Shown piece by piece: positions 1 through 5,345 of a DNA stretch of 5,907 nt. The notes below the pieces were generated by a model. It ran no database searches and was not told where the DNA came from. It was given only the letters and a program-made list of their open reading frames with translations. Positions within the stretch are counted from its first letter, which is position 1; the number at the start of each line of letters is the position of its first letter. Both the position numbers and the translations under genes were made by a program. Origin of the DNA: Leptofilum sp050292445 (lineage in GTDB: Bacteria; Chloroflexota; Anaerolineae; Promineifilales; Promineifilaceae). Location of the stretch: assembly GCA_050292445.1 (NCBI GenBank), contig JBNKLQ010000334.1, positions 1 through 5,907 on the forward strand. The letters run 5' to 3'.

Positions 1-138
1 GAATTATTGATTTTTGCGGCTGCGGTGATTCTCCTAAGAGTGAGCCAGCAGCCAGTCGTGAGCAATGTGTTGGCAGTGATGGTGCTAATTCATTATGCCC
101 TCTCTTATGACCGCATCATCTGGTTACTGAAGAATTAA
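1..138 (+). CDS. C-terminal end of an unidentified membrane protein (partial)
   Basis: The first base is in an open frame that runs for 45 codons to a TAA at 136-138; the start lies outside the window. The visible peptide begins ELLIFAAAVILL and ends IIWLLKN. It has two hydrophobic stretches, about residues 1-12 and 20-35, separated by a short polar turn (RVSQQPV). This suggests the last one or two membrane segments of an integral membrane protein, with a short tail after the final segment. I recognise no family motif and assign no function. It is read as coding because the frame is open from the edge, its composition is typical of membrane proteins, and a gene-free spacer follows it. It is separated from the next gene by about 160 bases that contain a perfect palindrome, so the two are probably not tightly coupled. 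Confidence 0.6.
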   Translation, partial: ELLIFAAAVILLRVSQQPVVSNVLAVMVLIHYALSYDRIIWLLKN

Positions 139-174
139 TTGGGCACGTTTGGCAGTTTTCGGCCGTTTCCCGAC

Positions 175-190
175 TCAACCGATCGGTTGA
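175..190. promoter_or_regulatory. Perfect 16-bp palindrome, candidate operator
   Basis: TCAACCGATCGGTTGA is identical to its reverse complement over all 16 bases, and the symmetry stops at the flanking bases (C174, T191). It lies in the spacer 139-301, about 110 bases ahead of the DUF2306-like gene. The right arm runs into TTGATT (187-192), which could serve as a weak -35 box, but I see no convincing -10 at normal spacing. Size and symmetry suit a dimeric repressor such as a TetR-type protein, but no regulator gene is present, so that role is inference. I see nothing else in this spacer apart from two CGGCCG palindromes. Confidence 0.4.
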
Positions 191-290
191 TTACAAAGTC
201 AATCTCTAAACTAAACAATTTCATCTGGCTGGTTGGTTACGGAAGACGGCCGTTCCTTTACCATACACTTAACTAATTCAAACACCTACT

Positions 291-295
291 GGAGA
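291..295 (+). promoter_or_regulatory. Ribosome binding site that fixes the start of the DUF2306-like gene
   Basis: GGAGA lies 6 bases before the ATG at 302. The frame can be extended upstream to a TTG at 233, but no Shine-Dalgarno-like sequence precedes that codon and the extra 23 residues are polar and unlike the family, so 302 is preferred. Confidence 0.6.
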
Positions 296-301
296 TTCAA
301 A

Positions 302-820
302 ATGAGTACACTTGGATGGATTCACACAATTTTTGGGATCGTGGCGTTGCTGGCGGGAACGGCCGTCGTCCTACTCAGAAAAGGCACACGCTGGCATCGT
401 ACTTTGGGGCATGTTTACCTGACTAGCATGGTTGCCCTTAACGTGAGTGCCCTGTTCATTTACAGGTTGTATGGCCATTTTGGCCCCTTTCACTGGATGG
501 CATTGGGCAGTCTTTTTAGTCTGGTTGTGGGCATGGTTCCTGTTTTTACACGACGGCCCAAAGGGCGCTGGTTGGAGTTCCATGCAGCTTACATCAACGG
601 TTCCTTCGTTGGCCTTGTGGCTGCCACTGCGGCTGAAATCACCAGCCGCCTGCCCGGCACAGATGACTCGTTTGGTCTGGTTGTAGCAGGTACATCCATC
701 GTTGTGATGGGAGTGGGCATCTACCTGATTCTGCGGTACATGCCGCAAAGCATCAACCGTACCCCGGCCCGTTTTCAGCGAGGCGCACGACCCGTCGCGA
801 AAGGTTCATTATCACAATAG
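302..820 (+). CDS. DUF2306-like integral membrane protein
   Basis: This 172-residue protein is predicted to be almost entirely membrane-embedded. There are four or five hydrophobic segments, at about residues 5-25, 38-56, 62-82, 96-115 and 124-146, followed by a basic tail (RTPARFQRGARPVAKG). After the first segment comes KGTRWHRTLGHVY, with H32, G36 and Y39 in a HxxxGxxY arrangement, and later there is FHAAYINGS with H94. Conserved histidines at membrane boundaries and this short multi-pass layout fit the DUF2306 family of bacterial membrane proteins as I remember it. Function is unknown; the histidines could bind metal or haem, but that is speculation. The basic loops (RRPKGR) suggest positive-inside topology. 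Its neighbours are not functionally linked in any obvious way. The family call is from motif memory, so fold is surer than name. Confidence 0.65.
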   Translation: MSTLGWIHTIFGIVALLAGTAVVLLRKGTRWHRTLGHVYLTSMVALNVSALFIYRLYGHFGPFHWMALGSLFSLVVGMVPVFTRRPKGRWLEFHAAYINGSFVGLVAATAAEITSRLPGTDDSFGLVVAGTSIVVMGVGIYLILRYMPQSINRTPARFQRGARPVAKGSLSQ

Positions 821-900
821 TTGGGTCATGGAGAGTGATGGCTGGTGATTGGAGTGAGAATCTCTACGCACATCCCACTGAAATTTAAGAAAAAAAACAC

Positions 901-1272
901 ATGAAAACAGATACACATCCACTATTTGAAAATTATCCGCTTTATGGAGAGCAAGAACTCTCTGTGGGCCTCGTGCCAATACCCTATCATACCTATGATG
1001 GGCATGGCTTATTCATCGGTGGCACGGCCGATCTTGCTAGCGTCAAAGAACTACTGCGGAACGAAAATGTTCATCCCATCCAAACGACTGCTGGCAAGGC
1101 TGTCATGGGCATCTGGGTCATTGATTTCACGCAAGCCAGCCTGGGGCCACACCAGGAGTTGCAGTTCAGCATTCTCGTCTCGCACCAGCCTGCACTGCCG
1201 ATTGAAGATCACCCTTTGACTTTATTGAAGGCTTTACATCGCCGCGCGTTGGTTTCTCTTTACTCCGGTTGA
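901..1272 (+). CDS. Acetoacetate decarboxylase-like protein, N-terminal part of a disrupted gene
   Basis: The frame encodes 123 residues from an ATG at 901 to a TGA at 1270-1272. The segment reading LFIGGTADLASVKELL, then GIWVIDFTQASLGPHQELQFSI, resembles the beta-rich core of acetoacetate decarboxylase-like proteins, where a GP(H/Y)xE motif followed by hydrophobic strands is common. No lysine in a typical Schiff-base context is evident, so catalysis cannot be claimed. The protein ends abruptly at LVSLYSG, mid-domain, and the rest of a plausible family member continues in another frame from 1269 onward. The most economical reading is that an internal deletion with a frame change split one gene. 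The start has only a weak A/G-rich leader (AAGAAAAAAAACAC) and no clear Shine-Dalgarno sequence. Family assignment is tentative. Confidence 0.45.
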   Translation: MKTDTHPLFENYPLYGEQELSVGLVPIPYHTYDGHGLFIGGTADLASVKELLRNENVHPIQTTAGKAVMGIWVIDFTQASLGPHQELQFSILVSHQPALPIEDHPLTLLKALHRRALVSLYSG

Positions 1273-1538
1273 TGGGGTTGCGCCAGACACTCCGCACCTT
1301 TTCACAACCATACCTTGGAGCCAAAGTTGTTAATCCCATTGGCGATGGTTTCCCCAACAATGCCGATGCTCAATCATACCTGGCATCTGATGCGCCTGTC
1401 GTTCAACTTTTTAATGAAATGGCAGATGCTATCGTAATTCATCAAACGGAAGCAACAGAGGTAAATTTCCAACCAAACTTCACCGAACATTTTTCTCCCT
1501 TCCGCTTTGTCTATCTACAACCAGAAAATGGCTCATAA
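1269..1538 (+). pseudogene. C-terminal part of the same split acetoacetate decarboxylase-like gene
   Basis: This frame is open from 1206 to a TAA at 1536-1538. Its first usable starts are a TTG at 1269 and an ATG at 1272, giving 88-89 residues. The peptide reads TFSQPYLGAKVVNPIG, then AQSYLASDAPVVQLF, and near the end EHFSPFRFVYLQPE. It looks like the closing strands of a domain rather than a free-standing protein. The ATG at 1272 overlaps the TGA of the upstream piece as TGATG, a layout that can permit reinitiation, so a two-piece product is not excluded. No Shine-Dalgarno sequence precedes it. Because the upstream piece stops mid-domain exactly here, I read both as remnants of one gene with internal sequence missing. 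A sequencing or assembly error is a real alternative. Confidence 0.45.
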
Positions 1539-1552
1539 TTTCGGTTACCTAT

Positions 1553-1556
1553 GGAG
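1553..1556 (+). promoter_or_regulatory. Ribosome binding site that favours the ATG at 1563
   Basis: GGAG lies 6 bases before the ATG at 1563. The upstream in-frame ATG at 1551 has no Shine-Dalgarno-like sequence in front of it (TTCGGTTACCT). The purine run is itself inside the first four codons of the longer form, so the 294-residue form is preferred over 298. Confidence 0.5.
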
Positions 1557-1562
1557 CAGAAA

Positions 1563-2447
1563 ATGACAACTTACAAAAAGCAAATCACGACATCTGAACG
1601 GACAGTTGATTGGCCCTTAATCCTGTTTTTTGTTTTGGCTTATGCCATTGCCTGGGGAGCCTTTGGTATTGTCGGGTTAATCGCCCGCCAGTCCGGTTTA
1701 GACAGCGCCCAATCGCTTCTGGCGATGGGTGAGGCTTACCAATTTGAGGGGGCGGCCTTGGGCGTGCCGCAATGGTTGGTTTATTTGCTCACCCGCCTGG
1801 CAGATTTTGCTTTCTCGATTGCTGGCGTGGTGATGATTGCCGTTACGGCTGGTCGTATCGGATTGCGTGAATTGTGGCAACGGCTGACACGCTGGCGGAT
1901 TCGCTGGGTTTGGTACGTTTTGGGGCTGCTGCCGATAGGATTGTATGGGGTGGCAACGGCCGTTTCTGGCGCATCCCCAACCATCAACAGCAGCACGATC
2001 CTTACTGCCCTCTTTAGCTTGCACGCCGGGTTTTTCGTTTCCCTCTTCTTGCGTGGTGCGATGGGCGAAGAATTAGGTTTACGTGGTTTTGCCTTGCCTC
2101 GTTTGCAAGAACGCATGTCTCCCTTTCGCGCCAGCCTCATTATTGGTGTGCTGTGGGGCGCCTGGCATCTGCCTGTCCTCATCGGGCGTGATCCCCTTTC
2201 TATTGTCGCATTTGCTCTGCTCAGCATTGGGCTGAGCATGCTGTTTACCTGGCTCTTTAATGGCAGCGGTGGTTCGCTCATCCCCGTGCTGTTGTTCCAC
2301 GCCACGCAAAATTGGGAAGATGGTTTTGAAGTTGTGTTCCCCAGCTTGGTGGGCACGGATTGGGAGTTACTGTCTACCTTGAGTTTGTTGTTGATTGGTT
2401 TGGTAGCAAGTGTGGTGGTGTGGCGCAAAGGCCGCCTGAAAGATTGA
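1563..2447 (+). CDS. CPBP family intramembrane glutamic endopeptidase (CAAX/Abi type)
   Basis: This 294-residue polytopic membrane protein carries the three signature motifs of the CPBP/Rce1 (Abi) protease family. Numbered from the ATG at 1563, motif 1 is GEELGLRG with E169, E170 and R174. Motif 2 is GVLWGAWHLP with H202. Motif 3 is LLFHATQNW with H246 and N250. In the family the first motif's glutamate and the histidines activate water for peptide cleavage inside the membrane. Hydrophobic segments lie at roughly 18-40, 70-95, 115-135, 147-165, 190-205, 213-233, 240-250 and 270-287, and the last ends in a basic tail (WRKGRLKD). All catalytic residues are present, so the enzyme is probably active. 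Substrate is unknown; bacterial members have been linked to peptide maturation and bacteriocin self-immunity. The gene begins 24 bases after the split gene and is followed by a strong terminator, so it is the last gene of its transcript. Confidence 0.9.
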   Translation: MTTYKKQITTSERTVDWPLILFFVLAYAIAWGAFGIVGLIARQSGLDSAQSLLAMGEAYQFEGAALGVPQWLVYLLTRLADFAFSIAGVVMIAVTAGRIGLRELWQRLTRWRIRWVWYVLGLLPIGLYGVATAVSGASPTINSSTILTALFSLHAGFFVSLFLRGAMGEELGLRGFALPRLQERMSPFRASLIIGVLWGAWHLPVLIGRDPLSIVAFALLSIGLSMLFTWLFNGSGGSLIPVLLFHATQNWEDGFEVVFPSLVGTDWELLSTLSLLLIGLVASVVVWRKGRLKD

Positions 2448-2477
2448 CATAAGGTTTTTGTCGTTGAATTCTGTTGG

Positions 2478-2515
2478 GAGTTGCGCAGGCTTTTCTGGTC
2501 TGCGCAACTCTTTTT
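2478..2515 (+). terminator. Rho-independent terminator after the CPBP protease gene
   Basis: A perfect 11-bp stem, GAGTTGCGCAG (2478-2488) with CTGCGCAACTC (2500-2510), encloses an 11-base loop. It is followed directly by five T (2511-2515). G-T pairs could lengthen the base. It starts 31 bases after the protease stop codon and separates the left gene block from the CODH/ACS operon. Confidence 0.9.
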
Positions 2516-2606
2516 GTAGAAAGCCTCCTCAAATATTTGACATAATCAGAAGATTTGTCGTCTCCAAATGCCCAAAACCTCTCCCGAAAAACCATAAAAT
2601 CATGAA

Positions 2607-2622
2607 AGTGACATCTGTCACA
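2607..2622. promoter_or_regulatory. CRP/FNR-family binding site candidate
   Basis: AGTGACATCTGTCACA matches nine of the ten defined bases of the CRP consensus TGTGA-N6-TCACA; the first base is A instead of T. The core GTGACA-TC-TGTCAC is a perfect 6-bp inverted repeat around a 2-base centre. It lies about 30 bases upstream of the best -35 box and about 155 bases ahead of the first gene of the CODH/ACS operon. If transcription starts near 2679, the site centre is at about -64, close to the usual class I activator position. CRP/FNR-family proteins include redox and CO sensors (FNR, CooA), which would suit this operon, but the actual regulator cannot be read from the window. Confidence 0.55.
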
Positions 2623-2644
2623 TGATTTGGTGGGGATTCATCAC

Positions 2645-2672
2645 TTGACCCTTTATGAGGATAGCTAACAAT
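2645..2672 (+). promoter_or_regulatory. Candidate sigma-70-type promoter of the CODH/ACS operon
   Basis: TTGACC (2645-2650) matches five of six bases of the -35 consensus. A 16-base spacer leads to AACAAT (2667-2672), four of six for the -10. The -10 is mediocre, as expected for an activator-dependent promoter, and a CRP/FNR-type site lies just upstream. Predicted transcription would begin around 2678-2680, giving a leader of about 98 bases. Confidence 0.4.
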
Positions 2673-2684
2673 ATCTTGTAGGGA

Positions 2685-2721
2685 GCATATGCGGTTTGTT
2701 GGTCCGCATTGCCCGCTTTTT
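2685..2721 (+). promoter_or_regulatory. Leader hairpin with T-tract, possible attenuator
   Basis: ATGCGG (2689-2694) pairs with CCGCAT (2704-2709) around a 9-base loop. After a single bulged T (2688), GCA (2685-2687) pairs with TGC (2710-2712), giving a 9-bp stem. Four bases later there are five T (2717-2721). The T-tract is slightly detached and the stem is short, so this would be at most a partial terminator. It lies within the predicted leader of the CODH/ACS operon, between promoter and first gene. No known riboswitch class is recognised. Confidence 0.3.
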
Positions 2722-2776
2722 GCACTTCGTCGTTGTTTAGGAACCCCTAATTCTAGGTGATGGAGGCATCCCCACT

Positions 2777-3145
2777 ATGAGATCTGAAACGTTTGCTTTA
2801 CCGATGATGTATGGCGATCATCACGTATTGGAAGTCCGCCAGTTGCTCATTTCCCTCCCCGGTATCGAAAATGTATATGCTAGCAGTAGTTTCCAGATTG
2901 TTGAGGTGACCTACGATGAATCGCAGGTAGACAAGGAGACAATCCAATCCACGCTGGCCGATGCTGGGTATTTGGAAGAATTGCTTATCCCCATAGAAAT
3001 TGGCAGCAGTCCGGCCCATGAAAATGGTAAGCCGTTCTTCCGCCATACGGCCGTTTTCACCCAAACCGGCCAATCCATCAGCTTCACCCAAGACGTGCCT
3101 GAGGTGCAACGGCCGTTGTGGCCCTGCCCCGGTATTAAACAGTGA
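2777..3145 (+). CDS. Small HMA-fold protein lacking the CxxC motif, first gene of the CODH/ACS operon
   Basis: The protein has 122 residues. Residues about 5-66 follow the beta-alpha-beta-beta-alpha-beta pattern of heavy-metal-associated (HMA) domains, including the landmarks LPGIENVYAS (28-37), VEVTYD (42-47) and the closing ADAGY (61-65). Where HMA domains have GMTCxxC, this protein has P-M-M-Y-G-D-H-H (9-16), so both metal-binding cysteines are replaced (Y12, H15). M10, M11, H15 and H16 could still coordinate a metal, possibly nickel, but that is inference. The tail (about 85-122) is not recognised and ends in WPCPGIKQ with the only cysteine, C117. A good ribosome binding site (GGAGG, 2762-2766) sits 10 bases before the ATG. 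The gene is followed, on the same strand, by the CODH gene, which suggests a role in cofactor delivery or assembly. The TGA stop is part of the first unit of the heptad repeat array. Confidence 0.75.
   Translation: MRSETFALPMMYGDHHVLEVRQLLISLPGIENVYASSSFQIVEVTYDESQVDKETIQSTLADAGYLEELLIPIEIGSSPAHENGKPFFRHTAVFTQTGQSISFTQDVPEVQRPLWPCPGIKQ
3047..3116. repeat. Two copies of the dispersed palindrome ACGGCCGT
   Basis: ACGGCCGT occurs at 3047-3054 and 3109-3116, both inside the HMA-like gene. The same octamer is also found at 246-253, 359-366, 1956-1963, 3528-3535, 4539-4546, 5143-5150 and 5824-5831. The hexamer CGGCCG without full flanks occurs at 160-165 and 1025-1030. Copies lie mostly within genes and in differing codon phases, which argues for a genome-wide iterated word rather than a protein motif. 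Confidence 0.6.
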
Positions 3146-3220
3146 TCAGTAATCAGTGGGCAGTAATCAGTAGACGTTTCTTACTGAATACTGATTACTG
3201 AATACTGACCACTGACCACT
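3140..3220. repeat. Inverted heptad repeat array between the HMA-like gene and cooS
   Basis: Five tandem 7-bp units of the form CAGTNNN (3140-3174) are followed by an 8-base loop (CGTTTCTT) and five inverted units ACTGNNN (3183-3217) plus a partial ACT. The CAGT blocks pair perfectly with the ACTG blocks in register, while the 3-base linkers pair only partly. The transcript could therefore form an imperfect hairpin of about 32 bp per arm. The array begins with the stop codon of the upstream gene and ends 9 bases before the cooS Shine-Dalgarno sequence (AAGGAG). It has no T-tract, so it is not a classic terminator; it may affect mRNA stability or expression balance. Confidence 0.85.
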
Positions 3221-3241
3221 ATCCCCAATAAGGAGTCCTCT

Positions 3242-5257
3242 ATGGCTAAAAAAATGCGTACGCCAGAAGAAAGAACCATCGATCCGGCGGCCCAGCAAAT
3301 GCTCATCCGTGCCGATGAGTTGGCAGTGGGTACCGCCTTTAGCCGCGCCGATAAAATGTCGCCCTGCAATATCGGTGCGAATGGAATGTGCTGCAAAATC
3401 TGCGGTATGGGCCCCTGCCGCCTGACTAAAGAGGGCGACACAGGTGTTTGTGGGGCTACGATTGACACCATTCAGGCGCGTAATCTGATCCGGGCTATCG
3501 CTGCCGGAGCCGCTGCTCACTCCGACCACGGCCGTGACATGGCCTTCATCCTCAAAGCCGTGGCCAACGGGGAGGCCGAAGGTTACCGCATCCGCGATGT
3601 GGCCAAGCTGCGCAACGTGGCGCAGAAATATGACATCGAAATCGAAGGCCGTCCCCCCGAAGAAATTGCTGACGAACTGGCCGATCTCTACATCAGTCAG
3701 TTTGGCCAACAAAAAGGTGAAGTTGTTGTTGCCAGCCGCGCTCCGGCCAAACGGCTCAAGCTGTGGCGCGACCTGGGCGTGGTGCCGCGTGGTATTGACC
3801 GCGAAGTGGTGGAAGCGCTGCACCGCACCCACATCGGTGACGACCAGGACCCGGAGCACATCCTCAACCACGCCGTGCGCACGGCCCTGGCCGATGGCTG
3901 GGGCGGCAGCATGATGGCTACCGATGTTTCCGACATTCTCTTTGGTACGCCTGCTCCCATTTTGGGCGAGGCTAATCTGGGGGTCTTGAAGGACGATATG
4001 GTTAACGTGATTGTTCATGGCCACGAACCAACCTTGAGCCAGATGATTGTGGCCGCTTCCCAGGACCCGGAAATTATTGAATATGCCAAAAAGGCGGGGG
4101 CCAAAGGTGTCAATCTGGCCGGGATTTGCTGCACGGCCAACGAAATTTTGATGCGCCAGGGCATCCCCGCCGCTGGTAACTTCCTGCATCAAGAATTGTC
4201 TATTCTGACCGGTTCTGTTGAGGCGATGGTGGTCGATGTGCAGTGCATCATGCAGGCATTGGTAGGGTTGGCTGAGAAATTCCACACCAAAGTGATTACC
4301 ACCTCACCCAAAGTGAAAATTAAAGGCGCTACCCATATTGAGTTTGATGAACATCATGCCCTGACCACGGCCAAGAAAATCCTCAAGGTAGCGATTGACA
4401 ATTATGCCAATCGCGGCAAAACAGAAATCCCGCAGGTAAAAGAAAAGCTGATTCCTGGCTTTTCTCATGAATACATCAATTACATGCTCGGCGGCAGCTA
4501 CCGGGGATCGTTCCGCCCGCTGAATGATGCGATTCGAGACGGCCGTATCCGTGGCGTAGCGGCTATTGTTGGCTGTAACAACCCGCGCAGCAAGCAGGAT
4601 TATCTGCATGTCAAAGTCACCCGTGACCTGCTGAAGCAGGATGTGCTCGTGGTGGAAACTGGCTGTGGGGCGATTGCTGCTGCCAAGCTGGGGCTGCTGC
4701 TGGGCGAAGCTGGCCTGGATCAGGTTGGCCCCGGCCTGCGCGAAGTGTGCGAAACCATCGGCATTCCACCGGTGCTGCACATGGGCTCCTGCGTGGACAA
4801 CACCCGCATCCTTACCGTGCTGACGCAAATGGTGGAAGAAGGCGGCCTGGGCGACGACATTGACCAAATTCCCGCTGTGGGTCTGGCCCCGGAATGGATG
4901 AGCGAAAAGGCGTTGGCCATTGGCACGTATTGTGTGGCCTCCGGCGCTTACGTCATGTTTGGTGGTGCTTCACCAGTGAGCGGTATGCCGAACAAGGTTA
5001 GTGACAGCGACGCTGTCTCCCACTACATCAGCCAGGGATGGGAAGAGATGTATGGCGGCAAGCTGGAATTTGTAGAAGACCCGGACGAGATGGTGCGGCG
5101 CACCCTGGCCCACATCGACAAAAAACGGAAGGCGCTGAGCTTACGGCCGTACAAACCGGAGAACTTCGGCGACAGCGGCGATGACCGCATGAAGACCCTG
5201 GAAGAACTGCCCTTTGCCGAGCGACGCGAAGCGCTCTACGGCGTCGCAGCGGATTGA
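3242..5257 (+). CDS. cooS: Anaerobic Ni-Fe carbon monoxide dehydrogenase, catalytic subunit
   Basis: This cytoplasmic enzyme interconverts CO and CO2. With acetyl-CoA synthase it makes or splits acetyl-CoA in the Wood-Ljungdahl pathway. The 671-residue length is normal for CooS/AcsA. The N-terminal motif PCNIGANGMCCKICGMGPCR holds C42 and C50 (D cluster, shared at the dimer interface). C51, C54, C59 and C70 match the B cluster. The C cluster (Ni-Fe4S4) ligands fit H261 (VHGHEPT), C297 (GICCTANE), C335 (VDVQC), C445 (IVGCNNPR), C475 (ETGCGA) and C517 (MGSCVDNTR). H93 and H96 (AAHSDH) agree with the catalytic and proton-relay histidines. All key residues are present, so activity is expected. 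AAGGAG (3230-3235) lies 6 bases before the ATG. The acsB gene follows after a repeat-filled spacer, so this is the ACS-associated form, also called acsA. Residue assignments are by comparison with the Carboxydothermus CooSII numbering from memory. Confidence 0.97.
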   Translation: MAKKMRTPEERTIDPAAQQMLIRADELAVGTAFSRADKMSPCNIGANGMCCKICGMGPCRLTKEGDTGVCGATIDTIQARNLIRAIAAGAAAHSDHGRDMAFILKAVANGEAEGYRIRDVAKLRNVAQKYDIEIEGRPPEEIADELADLYISQFGQQKGEVVVASRAPAKRLKLWRDLGVVPRGIDREVVEALHRTHIGDDQDPEHILNHAVRTALADGWGGSMMATDVSDILFGTPAPILGEANLGVLKDDMVNVIVHGHEPTLSQMIVAASQDPEIIEYAKKAGAKGVNLAGICCTANEILMRQGIPAAGNFLHQELSILTGSVEAMVVDVQCIMQALVGLAEKFHTKVITTSPKVKIKGATHIEFDEHHALTTAKKILKVAIDNYANRGKTEIPQVKEKLIPGFSHEYINYMLGGSYRGSFRPLNDAIRDGRIRGVAAIVGCNNPRSKQDYLHVKVTRDLLKQDVLVVETGCGAIAAAKLGLLLGEAGLDQVGPGLREVCETIGIPPVLHMGSCVDNTRILTVLTQMVEEGGLGDDIDQIPAVGLAPEWMSEKALAIGTYCVASGAYVMFGGASPVSGMPNKVSDSDAVSHYISQGWEEMYGGKLEFVEDPDEMVRRTLAHIDKKRKALSLRPYKPENFGDSGDDRMKTLEELPFAERREALYGVAAD

Positions 5258-5264
5258 TAGTTAC

Positions 5265-5335
5265 CAGTAATCAGTAAACAGTATTCAGTAAGCACTGACA
5301 ACTGAATACTGATTACTGACCACTGATTACTGAAT
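5265..5335. repeat. Inverted heptad repeat array between cooS and acsB
   Basis: Four tandem units CAGTNNN (5265-5292), one base (C5293), then six inverted units ACTGNNN (5294-5335) occupy nearly the whole spacer in exact 7-bp register. Variable linkers include AAT, AAA, ATT and AAG on the left and ACA, AAT, ATT and ACC on the right. The arms can pair through their CAGT/ACTG blocks with a 4-base loop, or slip by whole units. The last unit directly abuts the acsB Shine-Dalgarno sequence (CGGAGG, 5336-5341) and supplies an in-frame TGA (5331-5333) upstream of acsB. Same unit, polarity and placement as the array ahead of cooS. Confidence 0.88.
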
Positions 5336-5345
5336 CGGAGGAACT

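Noticed and set aside
1781..2428. Reverse-strand open frame of 215 codons opposite the CPBP protease
   Set aside because: Antisense to a gene with three intact catalytic motifs; low-complexity basic composition typical of a shadow frame.
2537..2546. TTGACATAAT as a promoter ahead of the regulatory spacer
   Set aside because: TTGACA (2537-2542) has no usable -10 at 15-19 bases downstream, and CATAAT (2541-2546) overlaps it and has no -35 of its own.
3167..4285. Long reverse-strand open frame (372 codons) opposite cooS
   Set aside because: It lies wholly antisense to the well-supported cooS gene. Its carried protein has no recognisable motif, is rich in His/Gln/Asn as expected of an antisense shadow, and its first residues are translated heptad repeat.
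4304..4867. Reverse-strand open frame of 187 codons opposite the 3' half of cooS
   Set aside because: Shadow of cooS coding sequence with no motif and no ribosome binding site.
3140..5335. CRISPR array or transposon ends formed by the two heptad arrays
   Set aside because: Units are only 7 bp without spacers of CRISPR length, and the interval between them is an intact cooS gene rather than a transposase, so the arrays are not the ends of a mobile element.
5265..5335. Rho-independent terminator between cooS and acsB
   Set aside because: The hairpin has no T-tract after it and acsB, the obligate partner, follows immediately on the same strand.
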